Source: Enoplolaimus lenunculus (Eukaryota; Nematoda; Enoplea; Enoplida; Thoracostomopsidae). Taken from it: 64,000 bases of DNA. Where the stretch lies: the NCBI GenBank assembly GCA_030248215.1, contig JASANG010001737.1:315001-379000 (forward strand), read 5' to 3'. The translations under genes were made by a program, and so were the position numbers. Positions 11,201 through 21,540 of this stretch are shown one piece after another (positions within the stretch are counted from its first letter, which is position 1; each line of letters opens with the position of its first letter). The notes below the pieces were generated by a model. That model saw nothing but the letters and a program-made list of their open reading frames with translations, did no database searches and was not told the origin of the DNA.

Positions 11201-14200
11201 CAGCCCGTAGCCAGCTCACCTTGCTAGGGGGCTAAAACTTTTTGCAGGAGCGGCGTTCAAGGGTTTTCAATGACTTACAAAGAACGTTGAAAATTTTCTA
11301 CGGGGCCAAAATTTTTCCAGGGGAAACTGACCATCCCTGGCCCTCCTTGGCTATGGGCCGGAAAATTTTTAAAGTATTTTCAGCAAAAGCGTATATGTGT
11401 GATATTTCACTCTAAGAAATTTCTCAAAATACCAAAAACCAAAATACTCACAGGCTTTAGGATATTAAATAATAACTGCTGGGTGTAGAATCTTAAAGTT
11501 AAGTTCTTCCCCCAACATATTTAATGTACTCCTACTGATTCGATATATCAGGGCTTCTGACGGTTTGTGAATGGTTAGAATTACACTCAATTTCTACGAC
11601 TGCAACCAAAGATCTAGTGAGTTAGGTTTCCTGAGCGGACGAGGCCTACGTAGGGGGTAGGAAGTGCTAGCCGTGTCAATGGGCATAACTTATACTAAAC
11701 TACATTCTCAAAAAAAAATATTGTGAAAAAACAACCCTCCCCCCCCCCCCCCTCCTTTCTTTAAAATTTTTTTTTTTTTCTTTCTGAGAAGGGGGAAACC
11801 CAAAAACACATTTCCTTTAAGGAGATACATACCCACATATCGGCCCCCAACCATATTTTTTTTCCTTTTTTTTTTACACTAAAACACTAAAACATTATTT
11901 ATACCCCAAAAATCCAAAGTATTTTTTCTCCCCCCCCCAACAATCAGATTTATATCTCTCCCCCCCCCCCCTACTACCCCCCCCCCCATATACCACTCTT
12001 TTTTTTTTCTCCAACACTAAAAACATCCCATCCCTCATAACCTCTCTCAACTTCCTCCACACCCCCCCCACCGCGACACCAGCATCCCACCCACCAAAAA
12101 TACACAATAAACCCCACTCCCCCAAACTTCTATACAAAACCCTCCCCCCCCAACAAAACCCCAACGCAACCTCCAAAACCAAACCCCAAATACACAACCC
12201 CCCCCCAACCACAACACCAACACCACACCAAACAAATCTCCCCTCCAAACAAAACCAAACTTAAAAAAACCTTCCCAATATAACCCTCACACCACTCAAT
12301 TTAAAAAAAAAAAAATAAACCTAATTCTCAACGAAACTTCAGTACCCAAAATATATCACTAACAAAAACCGGTAAAAAAAAAAACCACCCCTTTTTTTAT
12401 GCGTCATCCATTTTAATGTGTGCCCGCCGTGTGGAAAATTGACGCAACCATTTCCAAGTACGGTTTTGAAAAACGCTTCAAAAAGGAAATGGAATTTCAA
12501 AACTGTTTCAATTTCCCACAGCTATCGATTTTTCAAACTCAAGTAGTTAATTGATAGCATTATTTGATCTTCAATTTACCACTAGCGCTTTTTTAAACAA
12601 GGGCAATGGGAAATTGCGCCATTTTCCAAATTCAATTTCCGCTTTGCCTTGACACTTCAATTACCAAAGTGGAAATTGAAAGAGAAGCATAACGTTTAGC
12701 AATTAAATGATATTGTCCCTCTTATCGAAAATTGAATTTACAGTTTACAACTTCACTTGTGATATTGTCCCCAAAAAGGATGAAATTTTACAACTCAAAG
12801 TTCAAATAGAAGGTTAGGATGAGAGTTTCTAGAAATGATGTTTGATGGGCCACCCAAGTCGCAAGGTTGAAGTTGTGCGATTGAAATTTTGAATATCTTG
12901 ACGTTAGTGGTCATTCGACGCTTGGGGTCAAGTTTCTTGTGCTACCAGTTTTACTGAGGTTGGGTTTAAAATTGGAACAGCAATTTTTTTGCGCGCACTG
13001 GAGTTACTTTTTATGGAGTACGACGGTATATTGATTCAAGGATTGGTGATTACAATTGGTATCCCCCGCAAACTGAAACCGCATATAGTCACGTTGAACT
13101 TACTATGTCCGAACGTGTCTACGATCTAATTAAGAATATAGACGAAACGAGCGAAGATTTATGAGTGTTAATAGTTTTGCATAATTTAGCAAAAATTATC
13201 TGTTTAGTTCGTTTCGATTGACTTCTGTCACTTTTCAAAAAATCAACATAAAACCAAACCACTTAACAACATATTGCAGATATTGGCTAAAATTAACTAA
13301 TTAGCCATCATTTTTACTACCTAATTTCACCCCACCTGCGGCTCCGGCTCCGGTATTTTTCACCTCCGGTTGCACCCTACTACGTAAATGTATACCAGAC
13401 AGACTTCACAGGCGTTTACAGAACTAAGAACCATGATCGAGAATTGTGCTCAATTACTTCAGACATCACGCCCCCTAAACGTCAGCCACTTTTTCCTATA
13501 CTTAGTGCTTCTTAGGCTAAGATTTAGACTTAGGGCTACGGTTACCGCCCCTGGATTGTTTTTTCCGGAAAAAAATTATGACCGGAAAAAATGAAAAAAA
13601 CACATTCCTTGTCTGAGTGATCGGTTATCCCACCCTTAGCCGGCGTTTGCCCAAAAATGCTAGCATTTTGAAGCTTTTTGCATATTTGAGCTTCTGTTTT
13701 GGCGTGGAATAATAGGAGGCCATTAGAGGTCGAAGCTAGAAAAAGTTTTGCATCAGCTTTTTTGGCCGGCCCCACTGTGGACGAAACCTGGTGAGCGAAC
13801 CGAAACAGATGTATATGTAGTTTTGCATTAAATCTCGTGGCAAAGCTTCAATTCTGAAGTCCATTTACAAATGCTGCAATTTTCGCTCTTTTCGGACGTA
13901 TAATGTGTCCTGGTGAACATATACACACGGTCACTACAATCCTGTACAGCCCTGTTCTATACATTGGCCAAAATTATAGACAGCATTAAAAGAATTGCGT
14001 GTTTGTAACAAATATTCCTATCTGGTGCATAAATCTTTCTTTCACTTCCGACGTCGAAAACGCCTGCCGTCATAGTTGAAAGCGAATTATTGCACCGATT
14101 AGTTCAAAGGTCATGTACCTACCGCAGTGTTTCCGCTTTTATGATTTTTTCAATTTCCCACTGCCCTGCTGATTTTCAACTACCGTGAGGGAAATTGAAA

Positions 14201-15945
14201 CTGAAATTTGGGTGCCCATTTCCCACTGCAGTTTTGGTGACTTTTCAATTTCCTTTTTGACAGCAAATTTAGCTTATCAATTTCCTATTTAAGTTTTAAA
14301 AATGTCTCAATTTCCTACTGCTGTCCTATTTAAATTCCCTATTGGGAAATCGACACTCAAAATATCATTTCGATTTACTAGTACGGTTTGCAAATTGTCT
14401 CAATTTCCCACTAGACCAATTTTTTCAAATTAAATTTCCTTCTTGAAGCGTTTTTCAAAACCGTACTTGGAAATGGTTGCGTCAATTTTCCACACGGCGG
14501 GCACACGATAAAATGGATGACGCATTACACTAGCTATATCACCGATAATTATAAATCAACTGAAGAAATATTTCCTAAACGCAATTGTCAATATCCTACA
14601 ATTTCCACAATTCCACAAACGACACCAACTAATTTGAATTACGCACCCACGTGGCACATTACCGACCGTTCAACCCCTGGTTACACTTACCCCCAATCAA
14701 ATTACCCGAGCTACTCATATTCATGCTCAATCCCAACTAACCATTATTCTACAGAATTACACCCTGCTCAATATTCAACAATTTCTGAGTATCCGTTGTC
14801 GCAATACCCTCAAGATATACCATGCTCATCATTAGTGCCTTATTCAGCTTGTGATCCTTTCAGCTCAACCGCTCCATTAGCCTATGCAAATGAATTAACG
14901 CCAACGTATTCTGATACCACCCAGGGGAATGTTTCATTCGGGGGTCAGTATTTCCATCCCCAGTTTGATTACCGGTTTGGAAACCAGCATTTGATGCATG
15001 ATTACGGATATCAGACTTGTCAAAGTTCAGAGGTAATTCTTTGAGAAAATTGGTTTGAAAGATCGCTGCATATTTGTTGTTGTACAACTTTCGTATATTT
15101 CAATAATAGCTTTAGTTTACTGAAACAAAGCTATTATAATAATTTGCATATCTCCTTTCGATTATATTTCAAAACATCTTAATAAAAGTTGGAACATTAC
15201 CCAAATTACAGTATGTGGAGCCTTCCAGTTTTAATAATACAAATATATACATGGTAAAATTGCTTATTTTGAAACTCTGCTACGTGAATCACTGCATTTC
15301 ACTTCAATGTATACCGGCCAGGCAACGTGCGTATCGACATATGGCAGACGATAAAACCATTTTCGAAGGCGGGTGCCGCAGGTTTCCAAAAATGATAAAA
15401 GCCAAAATTTTGTATTAAGATTTAGTGCTAAAATTGCGTTATGTAAAAGAATTTCAAAAATATAAATTACACAACATCGAATTTAGATATTGTGTTTGGC
15501 GCTGAATTTCACTTGTAAATATTTTAATCTGACTCAATTTAGAACAGTTTATTAATACTCAAACTCTAGCGTTTTTGAAACTTTTAAAAACTTCTGTCTG
15601 AAAAAATTAAACTAAAATTAACGTTTATTTCAGGCTGCTTCCTTCACAGCAACACCTTCTGATGTAACGTCGAATACAACACCAAGTTCCACTACTTCAA
15701 ACCTACCCGCTGCATTTTTGGACTCCTACCCTCACCAAGCACCGTCATGTGAACCCGAGCCCATTCGATACTCACTGATTCCGTTACCCGAGATTGCACC
15801 TCAAGCAACCCACGCCACCGACTCGAGCTCCACACTATTTAACTCAACTGAACGAGTTGCGATTCAACCACAAGTATTAAATAGTAATTCAAATTGGTCA
15901 AATTTAAATTACGATCATTCGACTTATGAATCTTGGCAGTTGTAG
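8027..15945 (+). CDS. Forkhead (Fox) transcription factor, five exons found, half the DNA-binding domain missing
   Basis: Sequence-specific nuclear DNA-binding protein of the Fox family. Exons: 8027-8282, 9548-10177, 10818-11051, 14566-15032 and 15634-15945, stop at 15943-15945. Junctions 1/2 and 2/3 are phase 1 and the last is phase 0, and all fit. The N-terminus is Asn/Ser-rich. Exon 2 holds four LIGQ/MGH/LIGH-type short repeats. Exon 3 holds the first half of a forkhead domain ([15 protein letters not shown] ... [17 protein letters not shown]). Exons 4-5 are Pro/Ser/Thr/Tyr-rich, as in activation domains. The helix-3 segment (W.NS.RHNLS) and the wings, which should follow FFRG, are not found in the window. 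They may lie under the abnormal sequence at 11720-12395 or be lost. FFRG recalls FoxQ1, but the subfamily is not certain from half a domain. Direct splicing of exon 3 to exon 4 is phase-compatible but would give a protein unable to bind DNA normally. Confidence 0.8.
8301..8396 (+). repeat. C-family element, internally deleted
   Basis: It starts TTAACCCCTTCTCACATTGAG and ends ATTCATGTGAGAAAGAATTA. Only the B-box side (GAGTTCGAATCCTAGC) of the tRNA-like core is left. It begins 18 nt after the Fox exon 1 donor. Confidence 0.8.
8424..8693 (+). repeat. C-family element: TTAA-type inverted-repeat MITE with tRNA-like core
   Basis: The ends are TAACCCCTTCTCA and TGTGAGAAAGGGTTA. Inside are an A-box-like TAGCTGCGTGGTGATGG and a B-box GAGTTCGAATCCTAGC about 45 nt apart, the layout of an internal Pol III promoter. 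It lies in Fox intron 1. The same subfamily occurs at 38124 and 42869. Confidence 0.85.
8712..8775. repeat. I-family fragment
   Basis: Ends TTTGCATATGTGAATAGGGC, resembling the right end of the full element at 59222-59496. It abuts the next B element. Confidence 0.45.
8781..8935. repeat. B-family MITE, probable TTAA target
   Basis: Terminal inverted repeats GGTTGCGCTATGCTT and AAGCATAGCGCAACCC are flanked by TTAA on both sides. The core is GTCCGTC/GACGGAC repeats around CGTACG motifs. This is the cleanest copy of the family. Confidence 0.85.
9548..10177 (+). CDS. Fox exon 2
   Basis: Acceptor CTATAG at 9547, donor TCAG|GTGAGC at 10177. Both ends are phase 1. It encodes a low-complexity Ser/Thr/Gln-rich region with repeated (S/T).(L/V)IGQ/H motifs near the middle, and an acidic/basic tail leading into the forkhead. 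Confidence 0.75.
10274..10642. repeat. B-family element expanded by a 30-bp GC-rich minisatellite
   Basis: The ends are ATTGCGCTATACT and AGTATAGCACAATG. Between about 10313 and 10525 lie roughly seven tandem copies of a 30-bp unit made of CCGCCGAACGCCGC and GCGCTGCCGCACA. It lies in Fox intron 2. The long frames open on both strands here are minisatellite artefacts. Confidence 0.85.
10818..11051 (+). CDS. Fox exon 3: N-terminal half of the forkhead domain
   Basis: Acceptor TTTTTAG, donor GGAG|GTAAAC, phase 1 at both ends. It encodes an acidic then basic linker (KRQRSDK) and helices 1-2 of the forkhead, ending at FFRG just before the recognition helix. An intron at this site would require a next exon starting (x)Y.GW.NS.RHN, which I cannot find. 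Confidence 0.85.
11203..11359. repeat. G-family MITE
   Basis: Starts CCCGTAGCCAGCTCACCTTG and ends CCTTGGCTATGGGCC, inverted at the ends. It shares its body (AGGAG.GG.TTCAA.GG..TTCAATG, CCAAAATTTTTCCAGGGG) with 34828-34987 and 17760-17912. Confidence 0.8.
11720..12395. other. Abnormal C- and A-homopolymer-rich sequence, probably low-quality assembly
   Basis: Runs of C up to about 15 nt alternate with runs of A and T. Over about 11930-12300 the + strand has almost no G. No other part of the window looks like this. It sits in the Fox intron where the missing forkhead exon is expected. It may be misassembled or noisy sequence rather than real DNA. Confidence 0.6.
12400..14524. mobile_element. 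H: 2.1-kb DNA transposon derivative with long inverted repeats and TTA target duplication
   Basis: The left end begins TGCGTCATCCATTTTA and the right end is its inverse. The inverted repeats extend about 80 bp (through CCGTGTGGAAAATTGACGC and CCAAGTACGGTTTTG). TTA flanks both ends (12397-12399 and 14525-14527), the three-base duplication typical of the PIF/Harbinger group. Many CAATTTCCCACT-like subterminal repeats occur at both ends. No transposase ORF is seen, so it is non-autonomous. An L-family element (13170-13379) is nested inside. Confidence 0.85.
13170..13379. repeat. L-family element nested in H
   Basis: Homologous to 4515-4761, with the same CTCCGGCTCCGGTATTTTTC and CCTCCGGTTGCACCCT end. 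It is therefore younger than the H insertion. Confidence 0.55.
14566..15032 (+). CDS. Fox exon 4, Tyr/Pro/Ser/Thr-rich
   Basis: Open from just after the H element to donor CAGAG|GTAATT (phase 0). The acceptor AACTGAAG|A at 14565 gives phase 1. An alternative acceptor CACTAG at 14533 would be phase 2. The protein is rich in Y, P, S and T with repeated PTYS/YPSYS-like stretches, as in a transactivation region. Confidence 0.65.
15634..15945 (+). CDS. Fox exon 5, C-terminus
   Basis: Acceptor TTTATTTCAG at 15633, phase 0, starting [14 protein letters not shown] and ending STYESWQL. Ser/Thr/Pro/Asn-rich like exon 4. The intron between them is 601 bp. Confidence 0.7.
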   Translation, partial: AASFTATPSDVTSNTTPSSTTSNLPAAFLDSYPHQAPSCEPEPIRYSLIPLPEIAPQATHATDSSSTLFNSTERVAIQPQVLNSNSNWSNLNYDHSTYESWQL

Positions 15946-16863
15946 TCTCAGATGGGGCATTTGAAAGGTTTCGAACAGCAAAAAATACGCGGCTGTAGAA
16001 ATTCAGAGGTTGAACCCACATGACAAAGGGTTCAGTAATTTATGAAGGCTGTAAGCAACACTTTGTCTTTCAACAGGTCGTCGATAGACAACTTGTAATG
16101 CGGAATGACGTCGACTCGACAAGTTATCGCCCGTCAGACTTAAGCATAGGCTTACGATTATGCTTAACGATGATTTGGCGTAGATTCATTTTGAAGGTAA
16201 AGAATAGAAAACATAACATTACGCGACAAGTGTACATTTTTCGCTCAAATTGTGAACCCGAAGTAATTCTAGAGAAAAATGTTTTCGGTATTTTAAAAGC
16301 CACAGAAACAGGACAATGTCCGGCAACTGTACTTTTGGTGCGCTGAGAAGTGATGACAGTAGCCAAAAATATGAAGTAGACGTCTCTATTTCTAATTTCA
16401 ATTGCGGACTAGAAAAAGGAGGGTTAATATCACGGTTACTTCAAACTGAACAAAATTTTTGTCATTTTCACCGTGTTTCAGTAGTAAAAATATGTCGAAT
16501 TCAATGGTAAGCAAAAGCGTCGCCAGGATTGGCGCTCATGTGGATATAAGGTCAAGTCAAATTGTTCACCTCTAGGAGCCTGACACTGTCCGAAGAGTTA
16601 ACCATTTTAAAAGTCGGTTTCTGTTTCACCGACATTTCGGTTCAGGATATACAGTCTGTATTTCCACTCTTGGGTTGTATTATCAAATCGGAGAGATTGA
16701 GGAAGTCATTTTTACCGTAAAAACTGACTGTAGGAGTCACTGTTTATGGAAGCACACAATTTTTCAATGGGTGTCCGCATTTTTTAATGTGGCACCCTGC
16801 CTGCAATCTACAATTGACAATACATGTCCAGCATAGCCTCTTAACGTTTTTTCTGTTGTACAG

Positions 16864-17120
16864 TGCCACGTATCGTAATACCATGCCGTATATACCGTGT
16901 GAATGCTTCTGAAACACTATGCTTGTATCCAGCTAAAAACAGCCGGGAAGAGGCAATAAACTTCAAGAGGAAAATGTGGGAATTTCACATGACTTGCAAG
17001 CAGGGTTTAATACAAAAACTTTCGTTTGGAAGCCACAAACTTTCTAAAGGTGCAGGAGACTTGCCGCCGCGTTCTACGAAACTATTAACAATCCTGGATC
17101 CATTCATTACCAAGATGTAG
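16864..17120 (+). CDS. Possible terminal coding exon of an unknown gene
   Basis: A strong acceptor (TTTTTTCTGTTGTACAG at 16847-16863) opens an 85-codon frame, phase 1, to a TAG at 17118. The protein begins PRIVIPCRIYRVNASETLC and has ordinary codon use and amino-acid balance. No family is recognised and no upstream exon is firmly identified. Two short frames at 16020-16346 and 16316-16510 are possible partners but lack convincing splice sites. It could also be chance. Confidence 0.3.
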
Positions 17121-17759
17121 CAGAGAGAATTGATAAGTACAGCAACGAGATTTTTTTAAAAAATATAGAATTTCTAACATAGACAAATTATTTTTGTGCA
17201 GTTTTTGTTTATACTTTTAGAAACGAGCTTGTCTCGCATTTCCTTCTATATTTTATATGGATAGCTGGTATACGTAGTTAAGTTTGAACTCAAGTTTTAG
17301 TTCAGCGGCTGCTACTCCCCGTAGCCCCCCCTCACAACTTCAAAGGGATCCTAACTAAAATGGCGGCTACAGCATCCAAGGTGGCCGCACTAAATGGCTC
17401 TTATATTGGAGAGCTAAAAATTCAAAGTATTCAACAGAATTTTACTGTTTTAATATCTGTCAGTTTTAGTGTGGTAGTTCGGACTCGGCAAATCCAATCA
17501 ATCCTGCTTAGAATCCATTAAATTTGCGGGGTTACAGGAGACGGCAGCCCCCCACCCGGAGACATCAGTGAAGGAAAATTTTTAGTCGGGGGAAATGGGC
17601 ATATAAGAACGACAAGTGGTAAGCCTATTTGTAAGCCTGAGAGCAGAAACTTTTCAAGAGCCAATTTTTAATCACATATTTCTCTGTTGTACATGCGCAT
17701 GACTGTTTTGAAAGTAAATTTTATCTGTTTTTTACGCCGTTAAACATAAAATGTAGACA
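17121..17759. other. Intergenic, no gene seen
   Basis: AT-rich, with a short GC-richer stretch at about 17300-17400 (GTAGCCCCCCCTC...AAAATGGCGGC). Nothing definite. Confidence 0.4.
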
Positions 17760-17912
17760 AGGCCCGTAGCCAGCTCACCTTGCTGGAAGAGCTAAAATTT
17801 TTTTTGGAGAGGTATTGAAGGATTAGTCCCAAGCAAGGTTGAAAATTTTCTAGGGGGGGCAATAGTTTTGCAGGGAAGCTGGGCGCCCCTTGCCACCCTT
17901 TGGCTACGGGAC
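17760..17912. repeat. G-family MITE
   Basis: Ends GGCCCGTAGCCAGCTCACCTTG-type and CCCTTTGGCTACGGGACC. Confidence 0.8.
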
Positions 17913-18084
17913 CGATGTAGACAATAAAGTGCGCAAGGGTGGAAGTGTACAAGATCAGAGATCGCAAAAACTCGTCTAACTCGTTTTACAATTAGTACTT
18001 CTTCAGTATCCAGGATACTGAAGCCAAAAACTTCAGTCCATGACACTCGATCCGCGCACAAATTCACCGGTCTTTCAAAAATTT

Positions 18085-18333
18085 AAAAGAAAAATTAGAT
18101 GAATTCCGTCATTTTTATTTCATTTCGCACAACTGCAGCATGTCTGTAACAATACATTGCGACATATATACGTGACTTATAACTAAATTTACATATATAC
18201 GTGATTTATAACTAAATTTGAACGTAAAAATAACAATTTCCGTTATATTTCTATAACGGAAACGAAAGCGAAAACGAACACCAGTAGTTACTGACAACGG
18301 AGACGGCACCGGATATTTAGATACACCCTGCAA
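18085..18333. repeat. M-family element (CGGATATxxxxACACCCTG end)
   Basis: Shares the TTTGAACGTAAAAATA..ATTTCCGTTATAT and CGGAAACG blocks with 35540-35770 and the reverse of 55752-55960. It also contains a 34-bp internal duplication (ACATATATACGTGA.TTATAACTAAATTT). Confidence 0.65.
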
Positions 18334-18377
18334 ATCTGCGAATCTGCATACAAAAATTACCAAACTTTCGTTTTCAT

Positions 18378-18811
18378 TTATACATTAACTTTGCCACAAA
18401 TAGCTTCCTTATTAGGTCCCTTATACTGCGCGCAAACTGCATGCGAAAACGCATATACGTAAGACAGCTTTCGCTGTTCGTTCAAAGTTACCCACGGAAT
18501 AAACGTTAAAGGCGGATTCAAATCCTGGGTGGCAACACCATCTCTGGCGTGCAACGATAGCCCTTCAAGCCCACTAGAACAGTCCAGCACTTCAGTGTAA
18601 TTGAGACTGTAAGCTTCGACACATTGCCGGCTCTCGGTGTCGTTTACTTGTCGTCGCATTAAACATCCGATTAGTTGTGCCCAAGATTGATCATGCTGTT
18701 GTTTCGAAACCGTTGGTGGAGTTGCTAAGCGACGTGACGCACACAGCATAAACTGATTCATAAGGCATTCGGTTATACCGTGTTGACAACGGAATTCAAA
18801 GTCAATAGCGT
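18378..18811 (-). CDS. GILT-like gene 1, exon 2
   Basis: Acceptor CAATTTCAG then DAIDFEFRCQHG. Carries the GILT signature and the LTFIPWVTLNE motif, and ends KEAICGKVNV before the stop. Confidence 0.9.
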
Positions 18812-20198
18812 CTGAAATTGATTTTGATGTACGCGACAATAGGTTGCGCTATATGGTTCCTGACACTTTTTGTATGCCGCAGGGCGTCGTCGGACGCCAT
18901 ACAGTAACGCACACGGATTGTCGCTTAGCACCGCAAAACAATTTGTGAACAAAACCTATTTTGAGTTGCAACACCGTATAGTTCGTTATATTTTTTATGA
19001 GTACAAAACAATTCATGATTGCAATATGTAAGGTGAACGGACAAACTTTGAAATAAAAAATATTAATAGTAAAAGGTCACTTTTTTGCAAGTTTGGAACT
19101 TCGTTGGCAGCCAAAGCTCACTAGTGAGATCTGCATCGATTAATGTTTCTGCCAGCAAACGCGGGATGCCGATATCCGGATATCAAAAACATCCGGGTAT
19201 GTATCGGAAATGAAATATGTATCCAACATAGTTTGAGGTAAAGGTAACATTCGATACAATCTTTGTCGCAGTGGTTTAAATTAGACGGGTACAAGCCAAT
19301 TCAACTCAATTTCAGGTGGCCAACGCAAGCATTTATTAGTCAGTAGCAATCTCTTAAACCGGATACCCAGCACTATTGAAGCAGTGGAATAATAAAGATT
19401 TCTAGAATCGTATATTTTACGCTCATAATAATCAGCTTCGCAATGAGTATATTTCCCTTAGAGCAACAATTTAAAACAAGTGTTTAAGAAACAAAAATTA
19501 AGGTTCGAAAACCCAAAAAACGCAAAAATGTAGTTTCGAATATCCGAAATATAAAATTTAATTTCGTATATTCGGTTATCCGGATATATCCGGATAAATA
19601 TCCCGTAAAAATTGCCGGTTATGCGGATATGAAAAAATATCTAAAACCCATCACTAAAACGGGAACAATAAGGCTATCACTAGGCTGCGTCTCCCGGTCA
19701 TCGAAATCATTCGGATATGCTGGTGTGCTCATGCCAGTGGCGAACGAGCTCATGACAGTAGCGAATGCAGAATTCCCAACGGGAGAGGTCGTAAGCCAAA
19801 CGCAATTTTAGTACAAAACTATACTACAGACTTTTGGTTTTGAACCTTGTATTGGACCTAGACCTGAAAGCATTCCTTAGATCTGACAGCGAGCTCAACT
19901 TACCGTCATGCTCAGTAACCGAGTACTGAGCTTTGCCAAATATAACCAGATTTAAGTCAATTGCTTGTACAACTGGGCTATTCATTGTTTGAACCAGTTG
20001 TTCACGTATAAATCGGGCTGTGTCAGGACATTGTGATTCCATGTACACTGCGACACGTACCCTTTGACTCACATTATCCCCTTGAGATGAAACATTGTTT
20101 GCCAATCTGTTCACAATGGAAATTTTCGATTCCGTAAGGGTATTTTTATTGAAATTACGAGAAATTAAAAGAACTAGCAATGTTTCAATTATAATCAT
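18378..20198 (-). CDS. GILT-like thiol reductase (gene 1)
   Basis: Member of the gamma-interferon-inducible lysosomal thiol reductase family, enzymes of the endosome/lysosome lumen that in vertebrates reduce protein disulphides. Exons on -: 19904-20198 and 18378-18811. Donor GACG|GTAAGT, acceptor TTTCAG, phase 1; 242 aa. The start ATG (20196-20198) opens a hydrophobic N-terminus that should act as a signal peptide. The exon 1 motif VYMESQCPDTARF is the family's redox-site position, with CPDT instead of CxxC, so the second cysteine is absent, as in many invertebrate homologues. Exon 2 opens with an exact GILT signature, CQHGITECLMNQFMLC (CQHGx2ECx2Nx4C), and ends with IPWVTLN and several Cys. 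The length suits the family. A 1.1-kb intron separates the exons. It is a tandem copy of the gene at 21939-23304. Confidence 0.92.
18839..18922. repeat. B-family partial element
   Basis: Starts AGGTTGCGCTATATGG, then CGTCGTCGGACGCC. No clear right end. It lies 28 nt upstream (transcript sense) of the GILT exon 2 acceptor. Confidence 0.5.
19150..19640. repeat. Possible element bounded by ATCCGGATAT palindromes
   Basis: GATATCCGGATATC-like blocks at about 19170-19200 face TATCCGGATATATCCGGATA at about 19575-19600, inside the GILT gene 1 intron. A related ATCCGGATGCC motif is at about 24023. Confidence 0.4.
19904..20198 (-). CDS. GILT-like gene 1, exon 1
   Basis: ATG at 20196-20198, hydrophobic leader, CPDT redox-site motif, then LNLVIFGKAQYSVTEHD and donor GTAAGT. 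The NLVIFGKA segment matches the family's strand after the active site. Confidence 0.9.
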
Positions 20199-20309
20199 TT
20201 TTGTTTTTTATGTCTGGAAACAAATTACGAACAAAACAGTATGCAGTTTGTTGTTATTTTGGTTCTTGCAAACTGTAAATACTTCCCAAAAGGTTAAAAC
20301 TTAAGCTTA

Positions 20310-20370
20310 CGTTAAGCAAACCCTTATCTATAATCCAAGCCTAAGCTCAAGCCTAACCCGGTGATGAGAA
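20310..20370. repeat. A-family fragment
   Basis: Short CCAAGCCTAAGCTCAAGCCTAACC remnant, upstream of GILT gene 1. Confidence 0.35.
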
Positions 20371-20494
20371 CAGCGTACAAACGCTACCATATTTTTATGA
20401 ATAGGTTCAAATTTAATTCGCTATACTTGATTTGAACAAAAAATTTTGGAAAATTTAGGGGCACTGACATATTCATAGCCAATATGAGCCAAGC

Positions 20495-20648
20495 CTTCCG
20501 TCGCTAGCTCACCTTGATAGAACGGCTGGAAATTTTTTAAGAGGCGCATACAAGGTTTTGCGATAAAGCAAGTTTGAAACTTGTTTAGAAGAACCACAAT
20601 TTACCCAGGAAGGCTGAAGTCCCACTGTCATCCTCTGGCTACAAACCT
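20495..20648. repeat. G-family MITE, diverged
   Basis: CCGTCGCTAGCTCACCTTGATAG at the left and TCCTCTGGCTACAAACCTG at the right, with the family's AAATTTTTTAAGAGG and TTGAAACTTG body. Confidence 0.55.
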
Positions 20649-20799
20649 GACATCAGGATGTACCAGCTATAAGATTTCTGTTTTCAAAATCAGTTCTTTA
20701 CTCAGTTAAACACTATCTTCCAAGAAGAAATTCTATGTGTGAACCGTAATCGCCTAAAGGTGTTTTTAGGATTTAATGGTTCGATTTCTAAAATCTTTA

Positions 20800-21125
20800 C
20801 ACTTAAGTATTTACTTAAGCTATGCTTAAGTAATTACTTAAATTGATGTACTTAAGTAAATTCTTAACTTTTCGAGCAAACAGGTAAACGACAAATGTGA
20901 GCCATTGTCAGAACAAAAAACAACGTTTTGCTTTAACAAACCACTACGAGTATGCAATTTCAGTTGGACAAAGGTTTGCATACCTGAATGATCAACTTAA
21001 AATCTATTAGATTTAGTAAGCGGCTTAAGTATTTACATAAGTACGCTTTGAAAAACGACAAAATGGTTCAGTAATTACTTAGCAAGTACTAAAGTGGTAC
21101 TTAAGCAGGGTTCCAGAAACCCAGA
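20800..21125. repeat. K-family element
   Basis: Bounded by ACTTAAGTATTTACTTAAG and TGGTACTTAAGCAGGGTTCCAGAAACCCAG. Related to 7505-7832. Confidence 0.65.
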
Positions 21126-21388
21126 CAATATGTGGCAATAGTCTCAAAACTATTTATACAAATCTTGTACGTTAAACACAAGTAAGCAAAACATCTTTAT
21201 CTACGAAATACTGCCATTTTTAGTTTGGACCGCTTCGCATATGACTAACTTACGCGTTTTATACGGAAAAACAAAAGTAACACAGCAATCTTGGTGCGAT
21301 ACAGCCGTACTTATTGCCTGATTTATCTTACGCATAACAGATCCCATATTATATCAAATATTTACCACCTGCCAAAGATAAGATGGGT

Positions 21389-21540
21389 CGGACCCGTAAC
21401 CATAGGAAGGCCGCAGGAGCTCCGACCCCTGGAAAAATTTTGTCCCTCATACAAAATTCCCAATATTGCTTGTAAGTCACCGAAACTCCTTGTATTCCCT
21501 TGTTGAAAAGTGTCTAGCCCATCTTGTAAGGTAAGCCGGG
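21389..21540. repeat. G-family MITE, diverged
   Basis: Begins GGACCCGTAACCATAGG, has the CCTGGAAAAATTTTGTCCCT body and a degraded right end. Lies between the two GILT genes. Confidence 0.55.

Noticed and set aside
11895-12248. 117-codon Gly/Val-rich frame on the - strand
   Set aside because: Lies in the C-run tract that is probably bad sequence; composition is an artefact.
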